Shown here: positions 44,069 to 53,124 of the stretch, in pieces
How the letters are laid out: each line of letters opens with the position of its first letter
Numbering within the stretch: the first letter of the stretch is position 1
Assembly (NCBI GenBank): GCA_013327885.1
Contig: JABUMY010000011.1
Location: forward strand, 62,001-126,000
DNA from: Flavisolibacter longurius
GTDB taxonomy: Bacteria > Bacteroidota > Bacteroidia > Chitinophagales > Chitinophagaceae
Direction: 5' to 3'
Length of the DNA: 64,000 nucleotides
Program-made: the position numbers and the translations under genes
The notes under the pieces: model-generated
Seen by the model: only the letters and a program-made list of their open reading frames with translations
The model's database searches: none
What the model was told of the DNA's origin: nothing

Positions 44069-44938
44069 ATGGCAACTGCTGCGGCAACAAGAACAAATTG
44101 GTGGAGTGGAGGTAGAAGTCCCTTTAATGTGGAATACGGAAAGCTGATGATGTGGTATTTCCTGATGAGTGATGCCTTTACCTTCGGTGCTTTCCTCATC
44201 TCTTACGGTACCATCCGCTTTTCACAGAACTACTGGCCAAACCCCAACGAAGTGTTCAATGCATTTCCAGGGGCCGGACATGCCAACCTGCCACTGGCCT
44301 TTGTAAGCTTGATGACCTTTATCCTGATCATGAGCTCTGTAACGATGGTACTGGCCGTGCATGAAGGACATCATAACAACAAGAAAGGCGTGATGAAATG
44401 GCTCGGGTGGACGATCCTCGGTGGCTTTGCTTTTCTTGCCTGCCAGGCCTGGGAATGGGCGCACTTGATCGGCGGCGAGTCAATTGTGTTGAATGGTGGC
44501 CAATTGGAAGTGTGGGGACAAACAACAAGCCACAACCCCTGGGGACCGAGAGTTGATCCCCAACTGGTGACAACCGCTTTGCAAAACAGCTCACACGAAG
44601 CCCTGGTAACAATGGTTGGAAGCCAGCACCACGAAATGGGTCATGAGCAACTGGCCGCACTTTCCGACGACAGGCTGCGCAGCATGATCAATGTAGCAGA
44701 GCTCAAGGTAAACGAACCCGGACCGGTTGCTTTTGGTGGCTATTTCTACGGTATCACCGGTTTCCATGGCTTCCACGTATTTTCCGGGGTGATCATCAAC
44801 ATCGTGATGTTGATCATGACATCTAAAAATGTATTTGAAAAACGCGGACATTACCTGATGATCGAAAAAGCAGGGTTGTACTGGCACTTTGTTGACCTGG
44901 TGTGGGTATTTGTATTCCTGTGTTTTTATCTTATCTAA
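44069..44938 (+). CDS. Cytochrome c oxidase subunit III, long form
   Basis: 289 residues with seven hydrophobic helices. WYFLMSDAFTFGAFLISYG, LVLAVHEGHHNNKKGVMKWL, WEWAHLIGG, FYGITGFHGFHVFSGVI and LYWHFVDLVWVFVFLCFYLI are typical subunit III elements. A long loop between helices (about 140-225) is rich in charged and Gly/His residues. The gene is adjacent to the short subunit III gene and 22 bases before subunit IV. Confidence 0.94.
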   Translation: MATAAATRTNWWSGGRSPFNVEYGKLMMWYFLMSDAFTFGAFLISYGTIRFSQNYWPNPNEVFNAFPGAGHANLPLAFVSLMTFILIMSSVTMVLAVHEGHHNNKKGVMKWLGWTILGGFAFLACQAWEWAHLIGGESIVLNGGQLEVWGQTTSHNPWGPRVDPQLVTTALQNSSHEALVTMVGSQHHEMGHEQLAALSDDRLRSMINVAELKVNEPGPVAFGGYFYGITGFHGFHVFSGVIINIVMLIMTSKNVFEKRGHYLMIEKAGLYWHFVDLVWVFVFLCFYLI

Positions 44939-44960
44939 CCTTTACAATTGAAATAACGAA

Positions 44961-45395
44961 ATGGAACAGCATACAGACCCTTCAGAAGTAACGTTTCACC
45001 ACGAGCCGGCGGATAATACAAAACGCATTTGGAAAACCTTCTGGCTACTATTGATCGTAACGGTAGTAGAAGTAGGACTTGGCCTTATCCTTTTTGGTAT
45101 CGAGGATTCCATACCCGGATGGCTGATCCTTTTCTTTAAAGGAATGATGGTTATCCTTACGCTTGCCAAAGCCTTCTATATCGTTAGCATTTTTATGCAC
45201 CTTGGCGATGAATTGCGTAACATGATCATGACGATCATTGTGCCCCTGTCGCTCTTTATCTGGTTTATTGGTGCCTTTTTGTGGGATGGCAATTATTACC
45301 GCACCATCCGCAACCGGTACGATCCCTCGCTGGAATACAAAACCACGCAGCCGAAGCAGGATATAAAAGACACCACAACGGCTCCTTTGTATTAA
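44961..45395 (+). CDS. Cytochrome c oxidase subunit IV (prokaryotic type)
   Basis: 144 residues with three transmembrane helices at about 28-48, 54-74 (GWLILFFKGMMVILTLAKAF) and 89-106, consistent with PF03626. It ends in a polar tail (YKTTQPKQDIKDTTTAPLY). A clean terminator follows at 45453-45482, so this is the end of the main oxidase transcript; SCO and DUF420 genes come afterwards. Confidence 0.92.
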   Translation: MEQHTDPSEVTFHHEPADNTKRIWKTFWLLLIVTVVEVGLGLILFGIEDSIPGWLILFFKGMMVILTLAKAFYIVSIFMHLGDELRNMIMTIIVPLSLFIWFIGAFLWDGNYYRTIRNRYDPSLEYKTTQPKQDIKDTTTAPLY

Positions 45396-45452
45396 GCATT
45401 GCTGCAAGAGACAAGGCCTTTTTAAGACTTTGTTATAACCGTTAAAATAGTG

Positions 45453-45482
45453 AAACCGCCGCATACCTTTGCGGCGGTTTTT
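45453..45482 (+). terminator. Rho-independent terminator after the cox genes
   Basis: AAACCGCCGCA at 45453-45463 pairs with TGCGGCGGTTT at 45470-45480 over a 6-base loop, and TT follows. A strong GC stem with a T tail; it would also work weakly on the other strand because of the A run. Confidence 0.88.
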
Positions 45483-45564
45483 CGTATCACAGGTTTCGCG
45501 GAAATCGTTTTCCATTTGTCCGTTTTTCTGCGCAATCCTTTTAAATCTGTGAAATTCAGCAACT

Positions 45565-46389
45565 ATGAATAAAAAGGCATTTTACGGTTTGTTGCTTGGG
45601 TTATTTGTACCCGTGGCGGCTTATATGATCATGCGTTTTCTGCCAGCAGCCAACGTACTGCCTTACCGGTTTTTTTACGAAGATGTGCAAACAACGGTTG
45701 TCAATGGTAAAGAAGCAACCGACACGATCTGGAGCAAAGTGCCAGATTTTACGCTGACAAACCAAATGGGACAGCAGGTTTCTTTTAGCGATCTGAAAGG
45801 AAAGATCGTGGTGGTGGACTTTTTCTTTACCCGTTGCCCGGTGGTTTGTCCGAAGATGACCCACCACATGAAGCGCTTGCAGGAAACGGTAAAAACAAAC
45901 AGCAGGGCCGGTAACCGCGAACCGGATTTTATTCACTTTCTTTCCATCACCGTAGATCCAAAGCACGATAGCGTTCCGCAGCTGAAACATTACGCCGACC
46001 GTTACCAGATCAACCCGCAAAGCTGGTGGCTGCTCACCGGAGACAAAAAAGAAATTTATGACCTGGCCCTGCACGGCATGAAGCTGGGAATTGACGAAAC
46101 AGAAGTGGATACGGCCTTTATTCACCCGCAGAAATTTGTGCTTATCGACAGGGATGGCGTCATCCGTGCCCGCAAGGATCAATTTGGCAATCCAAAGCTG
46201 TACGACGGGCTTGATACGAACGATGTAAAAAACATTGCCGAGGACATTATCCTGCTGACCATTGAAAAAGACAAGGGCCGCAAATTTTTCCTCGCTGATA
46301 AGCTTCCGCTGATCGGGGTCGTGATGTTGCTGGCTGCCGTGGGTGTGGTGATCCTGCTATTTGTTTTACGCAAGAAAAAAAGTCTATGA
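45565..46389 (+). CDS. SCO1/SenC/PrrC family copper chaperone
   Basis: 274 residues. N-terminal helix (about 5-20) as a membrane anchor, thioredoxin-like domain at about 55-240 with the copper-binding CPVVC (Cys91, Cys95 in RCPVVCPKM) and IHPQKFVLID for the distal His. A C-terminal transmembrane helix at about 246-268 is followed by RKKKSL, an extra anchor. SCO proteins load copper into CuA or CuB of the oxidase. Its stop overlaps the next gene's start by 4 bases (ATGA). Confidence 0.93.
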   Translation: MNKKAFYGLLLGLFVPVAAYMIMRFLPAANVLPYRFFYEDVQTTVVNGKEATDTIWSKVPDFTLTNQMGQQVSFSDLKGKIVVVDFFFTRCPVVCPKMTHHMKRLQETVKTNSRAGNREPDFIHFLSITVDPKHDSVPQLKHYADRYQINPQSWWLLTGDKKEIYDLALHGMKLGIDETEVDTAFIHPQKFVLIDRDGVIRARKDQFGNPKLYDGLDTNDVKNIAEDIILLTIEKDKGRKFFLADKLPLIGVVMLLAAVGVVILLFVLRKKKSL

Positions 46390-46964
46390 GTTTTACCCTG
46401 GCAAAAAACGACAAGAAAGCCCGTTTCCTGATCCTCAGTTTTTCCGCCATCGTGTTTGTGGCAGTGACTGTGCTGGAAAGAGTAACACTGGATGTGGACC
46501 TTGGATTTAATCCCCGCATTTTTGCCATGGGCAGTGCCCTTATCAATTCTATCGTATCGGTAATGCTGGTGGCCGGGCTGGTTACGGCCAAAAATGGTTC
46601 GTATACGGCTCACCGCAAGATCATGCTGGCGGCCATCTTGCTTTCTGTATTGTTTCTCGTATTTTATATTCTCGGACACCTTTTCTCCGGCTCCACGCTG
46701 TATGGCGATTATGACCGAAACGGCGTAGTGGACGAAGCCGAAGCCCTGCGTGCCGGCAGCCTGCGAATGGTGTACTGGGTGCTGCTGGGAACCCATATCC
46801 TCCTTGCCGGTGTCTCGCTTCCGTTTATTCTTTTTTCGGCCTACAGGGCACTGACCAATGACAATGAAAGGCACCGCAAGATTGCCAAGATCACCTGGCC
46901 CATGTGGTTTTACGTGGCCGTTACCGGACCGGTAATCTACCTGATGATAAGTGAGTTTTATTAA
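46386..46964 (+). CDS. DUF420 membrane protein (oxidase-associated)
   Basis: 192 residues with five transmembrane helices, of the DUF420 type (SALINSIVSVMLVAGL, HRKIMLAAILLSVLFLVFYI, THILLAGVSLPFILFSAYRAL). DUF420 proteins are related to CtaM/subunit assembly factors and occur beside SCO genes. The start overlaps the SCO stop by 4 bases, so the two are translationally coupled. Confidence 0.9.
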   Translation: MSFTLAKNDKKARFLILSFSAIVFVAVTVLERVTLDVDLGFNPRIFAMGSALINSIVSVMLVAGLVTAKNGSYTAHRKIMLAAILLSVLFLVFYILGHLFSGSTLYGDYDRNGVVDEAEALRAGSLRMVYWVLLGTHILLAGVSLPFILFSAYRALTNDNERHRKIAKITWPMWFYVAVTGPVIYLMISEFY

Positions 46965-47109
46965 GTCTTTTGCGAGCTTTGTCTTTTATCTTTTCCGTGA
47001 AATTTAGTGTAACGATTTGTGTAAAATCATTGGCAGAAATCTGTTTGTCTTCAGTACACCATTTCCATAAAATGGCTACCTTTTACCGGAATCGTTATTG
47101 CCACAGCTT

Positions 47110-47988
47110 ATGAAAAAGAGCGAACTGGAAAAGATTGTGGACAAGCGCTGTCGCCACCTGCAGGAGGAGCAAAGGCGGTTGGGTGAAGATGTCGATGCCA
47201 ATCACAATTTTCGTGTCGAAATAAAAAAGCTCCGTGCCTTGTTGCGGCTCTTGCGGCAGGAAGACGATGCAGCAACAGCCTTACGTCTTCCCAAACCTGT
47301 ACGGCAATTGTACACTACCGTTGGTGACGTAAGAAGTTGCCAGTTGCAGAAAGCGTTTGTCATCCTGGCTTGTAAAGAACTCGATAGCCCACCTCCTGCT
47401 GGTTATCTGCAATGGCTTCAGCAAAAAGAAATAGAAGCAACAGAACGGGTAAGGGGAAAAGCAAAGCAGGTTTCCATACTGAAGCTTCGCGATGAAATTT
47501 TACGGTCGCTGCCCGCCGCATGGGATAAGGAAAGCGCCGCAAACTATTTGCGGGAAACAAAGACCCGGCTTGCCGCCTACCTTGCCGCGGCGGCATTAAC
47601 CGACGATGCTTTGCACGACATCCGCAAGCTACTGAAAGACCTCCTGTATGTATGGCCTTACCTGGAAGGTGTGGTTGCAGAGATCTTTCCGCCGCAGTTC
47701 TTCAATCGGGAAACCTGCCAGCAACTGGCCGAACGGCTGGGCAGCTTCCAGGACTGCTGTGTAGCCTTGACGCTTTTCCACCCGGACCTGCTACCTGACC
47801 TCAGCGCCGAAGAGCAGCAACGGCTTGTTCTTATCAGGGAAGTGTGCAACCGTAGAAAAGAAGGAGAGAGGAAAGCGCTTGTTGACCGGCTACAAGTACT
47901 CAAAAATGAGATCAGGAATAAGATGCAGGTGCAAACCACTGTCCCTGTTTCTACCGGGAATGCGGAAGAACGGTCAACGCAGGAATAA
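47110..47988 (+). CDS. CHAD domain protein
   Basis: 292 residues from the ATG at 47110; a TTG at 47098 would add four. The CHAD signature: NHNFRVEIKKLRALLRLLRQ near residue 34 and HDIRKLLKDLLYVWPYLEG near 170, with many Lys/Arg. CHAD domains bind polyphosphate and are often near polyphosphate granules, though this copy stands alone without a CYTH domain. It is basic, cytoplasmic and separated by about 140 bases from the DUF420 gene. Confidence 0.9.
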   Translation: MKKSELEKIVDKRCRHLQEEQRRLGEDVDANHNFRVEIKKLRALLRLLRQEDDAATALRLPKPVRQLYTTVGDVRSCQLQKAFVILACKELDSPPPAGYLQWLQQKEIEATERVRGKAKQVSILKLRDEILRSLPAAWDKESAANYLRETKTRLAAYLAAAALTDDALHDIRKLLKDLLYVWPYLEGVVAEIFPPQFFNRETCQQLAERLGSFQDCCVALTLFHPDLLPDLSAEEQQRLVLIREVCNRRKEGERKALVDRLQVLKNEIRNKMQVQTTVPVSTGNAEERSTQE

Positions 47989-48078
47989 AGGCATATCAGA
48001 AAACCGGCATTGCACCAATTTTTACCAAGAATACCCCTTTTTTAACCCCTGCATTTCCCTCAATTTCCCGCATTGCTG

Positions 48079-48109
48079 TTGACTTTGTCTAAAGTTATTC
48101 TGACCTTTG
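48079..48109 (+). promoter_or_regulatory. Likely Bacteroidota-type promoter before the DUF3857 gene pair
   Basis: TTG at 48079-48081 lies 20 bases before GACCTTTG at 48102-48109 (7 of 8 matches to TAnnTTTG). The leader to the ATG at 48129 is about 15-20 bases. Best-spaced candidate in the window. Confidence 0.5.
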
Positions 48110-48128
48110 CAGATCTAACGCTAACAAA

Positions 48129-50129
48129 ATGACCAAACTAACGCTTAAGAAAGCAACTGCTTTCGCCAGCCCCCGGCTGAAACAAAGTTTATGTTTTGCC
48201 GCCCTTCTCTTCTGCAGCTTTTTTGCTTCTGCACAAAAAAACAAAGACCCCAATGTTCCGGCATTTGGCCAGGTTACCAAAGAAGACCTGCTGCTGAAAA
48301 CCTGTGAGTTTGATGACAAGGCCGAAGCCATGGTGCTGCTGGATGACGGCATCCTGCAATATGTTTTCAATAGCGGCATGGAATTAAAACGGAGGATCCG
48401 CATCAAGATCCTGAACAACAAAGGACTTGACTGGGCCAACGTGCATCTCCCCTACCGGTTGATGACGGGTAATACCCAATACATCTCGGACCTGGAAGCG
48501 CAAACCTATAACCTTGACGCCGCCGGTAACGTAGTTACCTCCAAAGTGGAAAAAAAGCTGGTGTATGATAAAAAGCTGAACAAGCGCTACGCCGAAAAAG
48601 TATTCACCTTTCCCGAAGCCAAAGTAGGATCCGTGATCGAGTACCGCTACAGCCACAACGGCATTGGCCTTATCGACTGGTATTTCCAGCGGTCCATCCC
48701 GGTGCGCTACAGCCGCTTTGTAATGGATTTTCCGCAGGAAGTAGAAGTAACCGCATTACCGTTCACATCGAACCGGTACGATAAAAAAGACGAAACATCG
48801 GCCAACCGAAAGATCAACACCTATACCATGAGTAAGGTGCCGGCCCTGAAAAGCGAGCCTTTCATCATTAACGAAGATTATTACCGCGACCGCCTCGTAA
48901 CAAAGGTGGTGGGCTATGATATCGATGGCCGTTACACGCCCCGCACCATCAACTGGATACAGGTGGTAAAAGCGCTGATGGAAGACGAAGATTTTGGTGT
49001 GCAGATCAAGCGCAATATTCCGCGTACGGTGGACCTGGATGAAAAGCTGAAAACAATTACTACACCCTACAACCGCATGAAAACAGTGTACAAATATGTG
49101 CAGGACAACATGCAGTGGAACGAGTTCACTTCTATCTGGGCCATGGATGGTGTACGCAGCGCATGGAAAGATAAAAAGGGAACGGTTGGCGAGATCAACC
49201 TGATACTGGTAAACCTGCTGAAAGACGCGGGCCTGAATGCAAGCCCCATCCTGGTAAGTACCCATAGCAATGGCGTGGTAAACACCGTAGATGCAGGAAC
49301 CTACGAATACCCCGGCTATCACCAGTTTGACAAAGTGATGGCCTATATCGAACTGGATGGCAAAGCCTATGTACTGGATGCTTCAAAAAAAGGAGCCCCG
49401 GTGCACCTGATACCCGACGATATCCTGTACACACAAGGCCTTGTGATAGAAAAATATGAAACCTTTGACTGGGGCTGGAAAACGCTTTGGAACCAGGGCG
49501 CCCTGGCAAAGAACATCATCCGCATCAATGCCAACATTGAGCCCACGGGCAAAATGAACGGTGAGGCCATGATTGCCAGCTTTGATTATGCGCGGCTTAG
49601 CCGGGAAGGAAGTGCCAAAAGCGGTAAAGACAAATTCATCGCCAAGTACATTTCGGAATCCAATACCAACCTTACCGTAGACGGTGTTGAATTTGAGAAC
49701 CTGGAGTCGGACAGCCTTCCGCTGGTGCAAAAAATAAAGTTTAGCCAGGCCATGAATACCGCTGGTGACTACAATTATTTTTCGGCCAACGTGCTGACAG
49801 GTCTTGAGAAAAATCCGTTTGTGGCCGACAGCCGTTTATCGGATGTGTTTTTTGGCTACAACCAAAAAGTTGAGATCTACGGCAACTACCGCCTGCCCGA
49901 TGGTTACCAGTTTGACGAGCTGCCAAAGAACATCAAGATGATCATGCCCGATACCAGCGTGGTGATCACAAGGATTGCACAGGTAACCGAAAACCTGCTG
50001 CAAACAAAGATCGATGTAGAATTCAGGAAGCCTGTGTTTGGCGCTGACGAATATCCTGATCTGCAGGAATTTTACAAGCGGCTTTTTGATATCCTGAACG
50101 AACAGTTTGTGGTGCGGAAGAAAAGCTAA
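48129..50129 (+). CDS. DUF3857/transglutaminase-like secreted protein, catalytic Cys apparently lost
   Basis: 666 residues with a signal peptide (about 18-36). DUF3857 covers about 60-235, the transglutaminase-like core about 300-420, and a C-terminal domain follows. In the core, the position of the nucleophile Cys (G-D-C-x in the paralogue next door) reads GTVGEIN, so residue 353 is Val. The downstream HQFDKVMAYIELDG keeps a His near 409 and YVLDAS its Asp. The protein may bind rather than cleave. It pairs with the intact relative at 50231. Confidence 0.85.
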   Translation: MTKLTLKKATAFASPRLKQSLCFAALLFCSFFASAQKNKDPNVPAFGQVTKEDLLLKTCEFDDKAEAMVLLDDGILQYVFNSGMELKRRIRIKILNNKGLDWANVHLPYRLMTGNTQYISDLEAQTYNLDAAGNVVTSKVEKKLVYDKKLNKRYAEKVFTFPEAKVGSVIEYRYSHNGIGLIDWYFQRSIPVRYSRFVMDFPQEVEVTALPFTSNRYDKKDETSANRKINTYTMSKVPALKSEPFIINEDYYRDRLVTKVVGYDIDGRYTPRTINWIQVVKALMEDEDFGVQIKRNIPRTVDLDEKLKTITTPYNRMKTVYKYVQDNMQWNEFTSIWAMDGVRSAWKDKKGTVGEINLILVNLLKDAGLNASPILVSTHSNGVVNTVDAGTYEYPGYHQFDKVMAYIELDGKAYVLDASKKGAPVHLIPDDILYTQGLVIEKYETFDWGWKTLWNQGALAKNIIRINANIEPTGKMNGEAMIASFDYARLSREGSAKSGKDKFIAKYISESNTNLTVDGVEFENLESDSLPLVQKIKFSQAMNTAGDYNYFSANVLTGLEKNPFVADSRLSDVFFGYNQKVEIYGNYRLPDGYQFDELPKNIKMIMPDTSVVITRIAQVTENLLQTKIDVEFRKPVFGADEYPDLQEFYKRLFDILNEQFVVRKKS

Positions 50130-50150
50130 TGCCTTACATAAAATCCTTTT

Positions 50151-50219
50151 GTGAATGGTGAGTGGTCAGTCGTGAGTTAAAACATTCACTACTGACCACT
50201 CACCATTCATCACTCACCA
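50151..50219. repeat. Heptamer array forming a hairpin with an 18-base perfect stem
   Basis: Four 7-base units (GTGAATG, GTGAGTG, ...) from 50151 are followed by five inverse units (TTCACTA, CTGACCA, ...) up to 50219. The arms 50153-50170 and 50191-50208 are exact inverse complements, with a 20-base loop. It sits between two DUF3857 genes, 11 bases before the second start at 50231. Confidence 0.85.
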
Positions 50220-50230
50220 GATAGTTTGCC

Positions 50231-52156
50231 ATGAAAAAATACATGCTGTTTCTTCTTGCTTTTTATGCGGCATCTGCCGTTGCACAGCCGGTTGTGTACA
50301 ATGCAGCGCTGATTCCTGCCGCCTTAAAAAAAGGCGCTTCTGTAATCGTGCACGACGAAACCATCAACCTCGAAGTGTCGGACCTGGATGATGCCCGGTT
50401 AAAAGTGCGCAAGATTTTTACCGTGATAAATGAAGATGGAAAAGAATCACTTCTCTTCAACGAGTATTCAACCAAATTCCTTGTGCTGGATGAGGCCGAG
50501 ATCAAGGTCTACGACAGCCAGGGAAAGTTGGTGGAGAAGCACAAGAAAAAAGAAATGATGACAACGGCCGTAGGCGAAGGATTGATTGAGGAAGGAAACG
50601 TTACCTTTTTCCAGGTAAAGCCTTCTTCCTATCCCGTAACGGTTGAATTCAACTTCGAGCAAAAGCTGAAAAGCACGTTTTATTTTCCCGATTACCGGTT
50701 TATCCGCAAGGGTGAAGCCGTGATGCAATCGTCGTACACAGCCAAAGTTCCGGCGGGATTAAAGCTGCGCCACAAAGCCCGGTACTGTGCGCTGGAACCA
50801 GTAGTAACACAAGGTGATAAACAAACCACTTACCAGTGGAGCGTTAAAGAATTGCCGGCAGTTGAGGATGAAGAAGGCAGCCGCTCCATGCGTGACCGTT
50901 TTCCCTATGTGAACATTGTGGCCGACCAGTTTTCGCATTATGGTTTCCGGGGCGATATGTCGTCGTGGAAAAGCTTTGGCGCCTGGATCAATGACCTTTA
51001 CACCAACCTGGATGTGCTGCCCGAAGGTCGGCAGCTGTTCTTTCAGCAACTGGTAAAAGATGCACCGGACAGCCAGGAAAAAGTGCGTCGCATTTATGAT
51101 TTCCTGCAAAACAATTTCCGCTACGTAAGCATACAATTAGGTATTGGCGGACTGCGGCCATTTTCGGCGCAGTTTACCGACGAAAAAAAATATGGCGACT
51201 GCAAAGCCCTGAGCAATTACATGAAAGCGGCGTTGAAAACGGTGGGCATTCGCAGCCACGTGGCCATCATCAATGCCGGTTATAACGAGGAGCCGGTGGA
51301 TGCCTCTTTCCCCGCCAGCAATTTTAACCACGTGGTACTTTGCGTTCCCGGCAAAGATTCGATCTGGCTGGAATGCACCAGCAATACAGCGGAGTTCAAT
51401 CAACTGGGAGCGTTTACTGAAAACCGCAATGCCCTGCTGATCACCGAAGAAGGTGGTGTGCTGGTGACCACACCGCGTAGCAATGCCGCGGCCAATACCA
51501 TCACCACGCATTCGGTAGTAAAATTTGAGCCTGACCTTTCGGTGCTGACCAGCACACGCATGCAAACCACTGGTGCCTTCACTGAAATGGTGAACGACAT
51601 CATCAAAGAGCCGCGGGATGAGCAAAAGAAAACGCTGGTGTTTTACCTGGGTTATAAGCAACCCGACGAATTTCTGCTGGCACACGGCGATGCAAAAGAT
51701 GCACAGCAGGCAACATTAAAAATGGCGGTAAACAAATTGCACGAATTCAATGCGGGCAGCAAGTATTTTTTCAATCCCCGCATCCACAAGATCTGGCCGG
51801 GCAAACTGCCATCTGCAGAAGGCCGCAAGCTGGATTATTATTTCCGTTACCCCTATATAAAAAAGGATACCACTGTGCTGCAATTCCCGGAAGGCTATGT
51901 GCCCGAAGTATTGCCAAAAGAAAAAAAGCTGGACACCGACTATGCCAGCTATGTGGCCAAAACCTGGTTCGACGAAGAAGAAAAAGCCTTTTACACCGCA
52001 ACCACATTGGTGCTGAAAAAACACAAGATTGCTGCTGCCGATTACGGTAAGGTGAAAACGTTTTTTGATGAAGTGGCAGCCGATGAAGCGCAGAAACTGG
52101 TGGTGAAAAAAACCGATGCAGCACCGGCAGCTACAGAGGTAAAGAAGGCGTTTTAA
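50231..52156 (+). CDS. DUF3857/transglutaminase-like secreted protein with catalytic triad
   Basis: 641 residues with a signal peptide (ending AVAQ, about residue 19). DUF3857 at about 45-215 and transglutaminase-like core at about 255-385, with the nucleophile in KKYGDCKALSNYM (Cys324), His367 in NFNHVVLCV and Glu381 in WLECTS; the family uses this Cys-His-Glu/Asp triad. The protein is exported and possibly acts on envelope peptides. It and its Val-for-Cys neighbour are in the same orientation, separated by the hairpin at 50151-50219. Confidence 0.88.
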   Translation: MKKYMLFLLAFYAASAVAQPVVYNAALIPAALKKGASVIVHDETINLEVSDLDDARLKVRKIFTVINEDGKESLLFNEYSTKFLVLDEAEIKVYDSQGKLVEKHKKKEMMTTAVGEGLIEEGNVTFFQVKPSSYPVTVEFNFEQKLKSTFYFPDYRFIRKGEAVMQSSYTAKVPAGLKLRHKARYCALEPVVTQGDKQTTYQWSVKELPAVEDEEGSRSMRDRFPYVNIVADQFSHYGFRGDMSSWKSFGAWINDLYTNLDVLPEGRQLFFQQLVKDAPDSQEKVRRIYDFLQNNFRYVSIQLGIGGLRPFSAQFTDEKKYGDCKALSNYMKAALKTVGIRSHVAIINAGYNEEPVDASFPASNFNHVVLCVPGKDSIWLECTSNTAEFNQLGAFTENRNALLITEEGGVLVTTPRSNAAANTITTHSVVKFEPDLSVLTSTRMQTTGAFTEMVNDIIKEPRDEQKKTLVFYLGYKQPDEFLLAHGDAKDAQQATLKMAVNKLHEFNAGSKYFFNPRIHKIWPGKLPSAEGRKLDYYFRYPYIKKDTTVLQFPEGYVPEVLPKEKKLDTDYASYVAKTWFDEEEKAFYTATTLVLKKHKIAAADYGKVKTFFDEVAADEAQKLVVKKTDAAPAATEVKKAF

Positions 52157-52276
52157 GCGGGTGATGAAGAAGTTTGTAAAAGGGTTACAAGACAACATTG
52201 CTTTACGCAACCTTGAATCCTCCACGATAAGAACGTTCTTCTGAAATCAGTAACTTCGGTTACTGAGCAAAAGAAA

Positions 52277-52564
52277 ATGAACCTCCTGGAAAAATACAGC
52301 CACGCTATAGAAAATATCTGTGCAAAGCACAAGGTAAAACGGCTGTATGCCTTTGGTTCTGTCCTCTCCAGGAGTTTCTCCGAAAGGAGTGACGTTGACC
52401 TGATGGTAGACTTTGATCCGATTGACCTTCGGCACTATGCCGACAATTACTTCAGCCTGAAGTTTGCCCTGGAAGAAACCCTTCACCGGCCTGTTGATCT
52501 GTTAGAAGAGAAGGCAGTAAAAAACCTTATTTCAGAAAAGCAGTGGAACAACAGCGAAAACTGA
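52277..52564 (+). CDS. MntA-like nucleotidyltransferase (antitoxin type)
   Basis: 95 residues. The minimal nucleotidyltransferase motif is present: YAFGSVLSRSFSERSDVDLMVDF (a GS...S..SD.DL pattern) near residues 24-46, followed by the expected helix (FALEETLHRPVDLLEEKAV). In MntA-HepT modules this protein adds AMP groups to a HEPN toxin and blocks it. A degraded HEPN partner follows directly (52568 on). The gene itself looks intact. Confidence 0.88.
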   Translation: MNLLEKYSHAIENICAKHKVKRLYAFGSVLSRSFSERSDVDLMVDFDPIDLRHYADNYFSLKFALEETLHRPVDLLEEKAVKNLISEKQWNNSEN

Positions 52565-52567
52565 TCT

Positions 52568-52734
52568 ATGGAAAATGAAAGCAAGGCTTGGGTGTTTGAT
52601 GTCTGCATTAATATAGTTTGCCAACGCTTAAGCAAGAAGCGGAGCAATTTGTAATACAGCAAGAACAGCATCGGTTACACATACGTTCTTTCACCATTAT
52701 TGTAAACAACAACGCCTTCAGGCGAAATAGGTAA
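52568..52734 (+). pseudogene. Remnant of a HEPN (HepT/DUF86) toxin gene
   Basis: An ATG at 52568 reads MENESKAWVFDVCINI, close to the usual DUF86 start (an E...W..D....I pattern). The middle of the protein, including the conserved R-x4-6-H active site, is missing. Beginning near 52618 in another frame, SLPTLKQEAEQF resembles the C-terminal HLPKL..EVEQL of the same family; that frame ends at TAA 52732-52734. An internal deletion with a frame change therefore seems to have destroyed the toxin. Family patterns are from memory. Confidence 0.55.
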
Positions 52735-52746
52735 ACAGCAACAGAT

Positions 52747-53124
52747 ATGTCAGAGCAAAACAAAGCCATCCTGCAAAAAGCAAATGCAGCCATTACCAAA
52801 GGTGACTATGAAGGTTTTCTTTCCTTCTGCACGGAGGATACAGAATGGACCTTTGTAGGCGATATCACATTAAAAGGAAAAGAGGCCGTTCGGCAATGGA
52901 TGGCAACGGCATACAAAGAGCCGCCCAGTTTCAGCGTTGATAACCTGATTGCCGAAGGTGATTTTGTAACAGCGATTGGTACCATAACCCTAAAGGACGC
53001 AGAGGGTCAGGAGGAAGAAAATAGGTACTGCGACGTCTGGCGCTTTCGCGACGGCAAGATGGCCGCGTTAACAGCCTTTGTAATTAAGTCGGCTGATACG
53101 GAGAAAGCTGACAGGACTATTTAA
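52747..53124 (+). CDS. SnoaL-like / nuclear transport factor 2-like protein
   Basis: 125 residues. Helical start (KAILQKANAAITKGDYEGFLSFC), then TEDTEWTFVGDITLKGKEAVRQWM and the beta strands up to DVWRFRDGKMAALTAFV: the cone-shaped NTF2-like fold of the SnoaL family. Members are enzymes or ligand-binding proteins; function is undetermined. Starts 12 bases after the HEPN remnant ends. Confidence 0.82.
   Translation: MSEQNKAILQKANAAITKGDYEGFLSFCTEDTEWTFVGDITLKGKEAVRQWMATAYKEPPSFSVDNLIAEGDFVTAIGTITLKDAEGQEEENRYCDVWRFRDGKMAALTAFVIKSADTEKADRTI

Noticed and set aside
45040-45520. 155-codon frame antisense to subunit IV
   Set aside because: It reads through the terminator stem and mirrors a real gene.
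47044-47084. Promoter for the CHAD gene (TACCTTTT)
   Set aside because: The -7-like element has one mismatch and the only upstream TTG is 29 bases away, outside the normal spacing.
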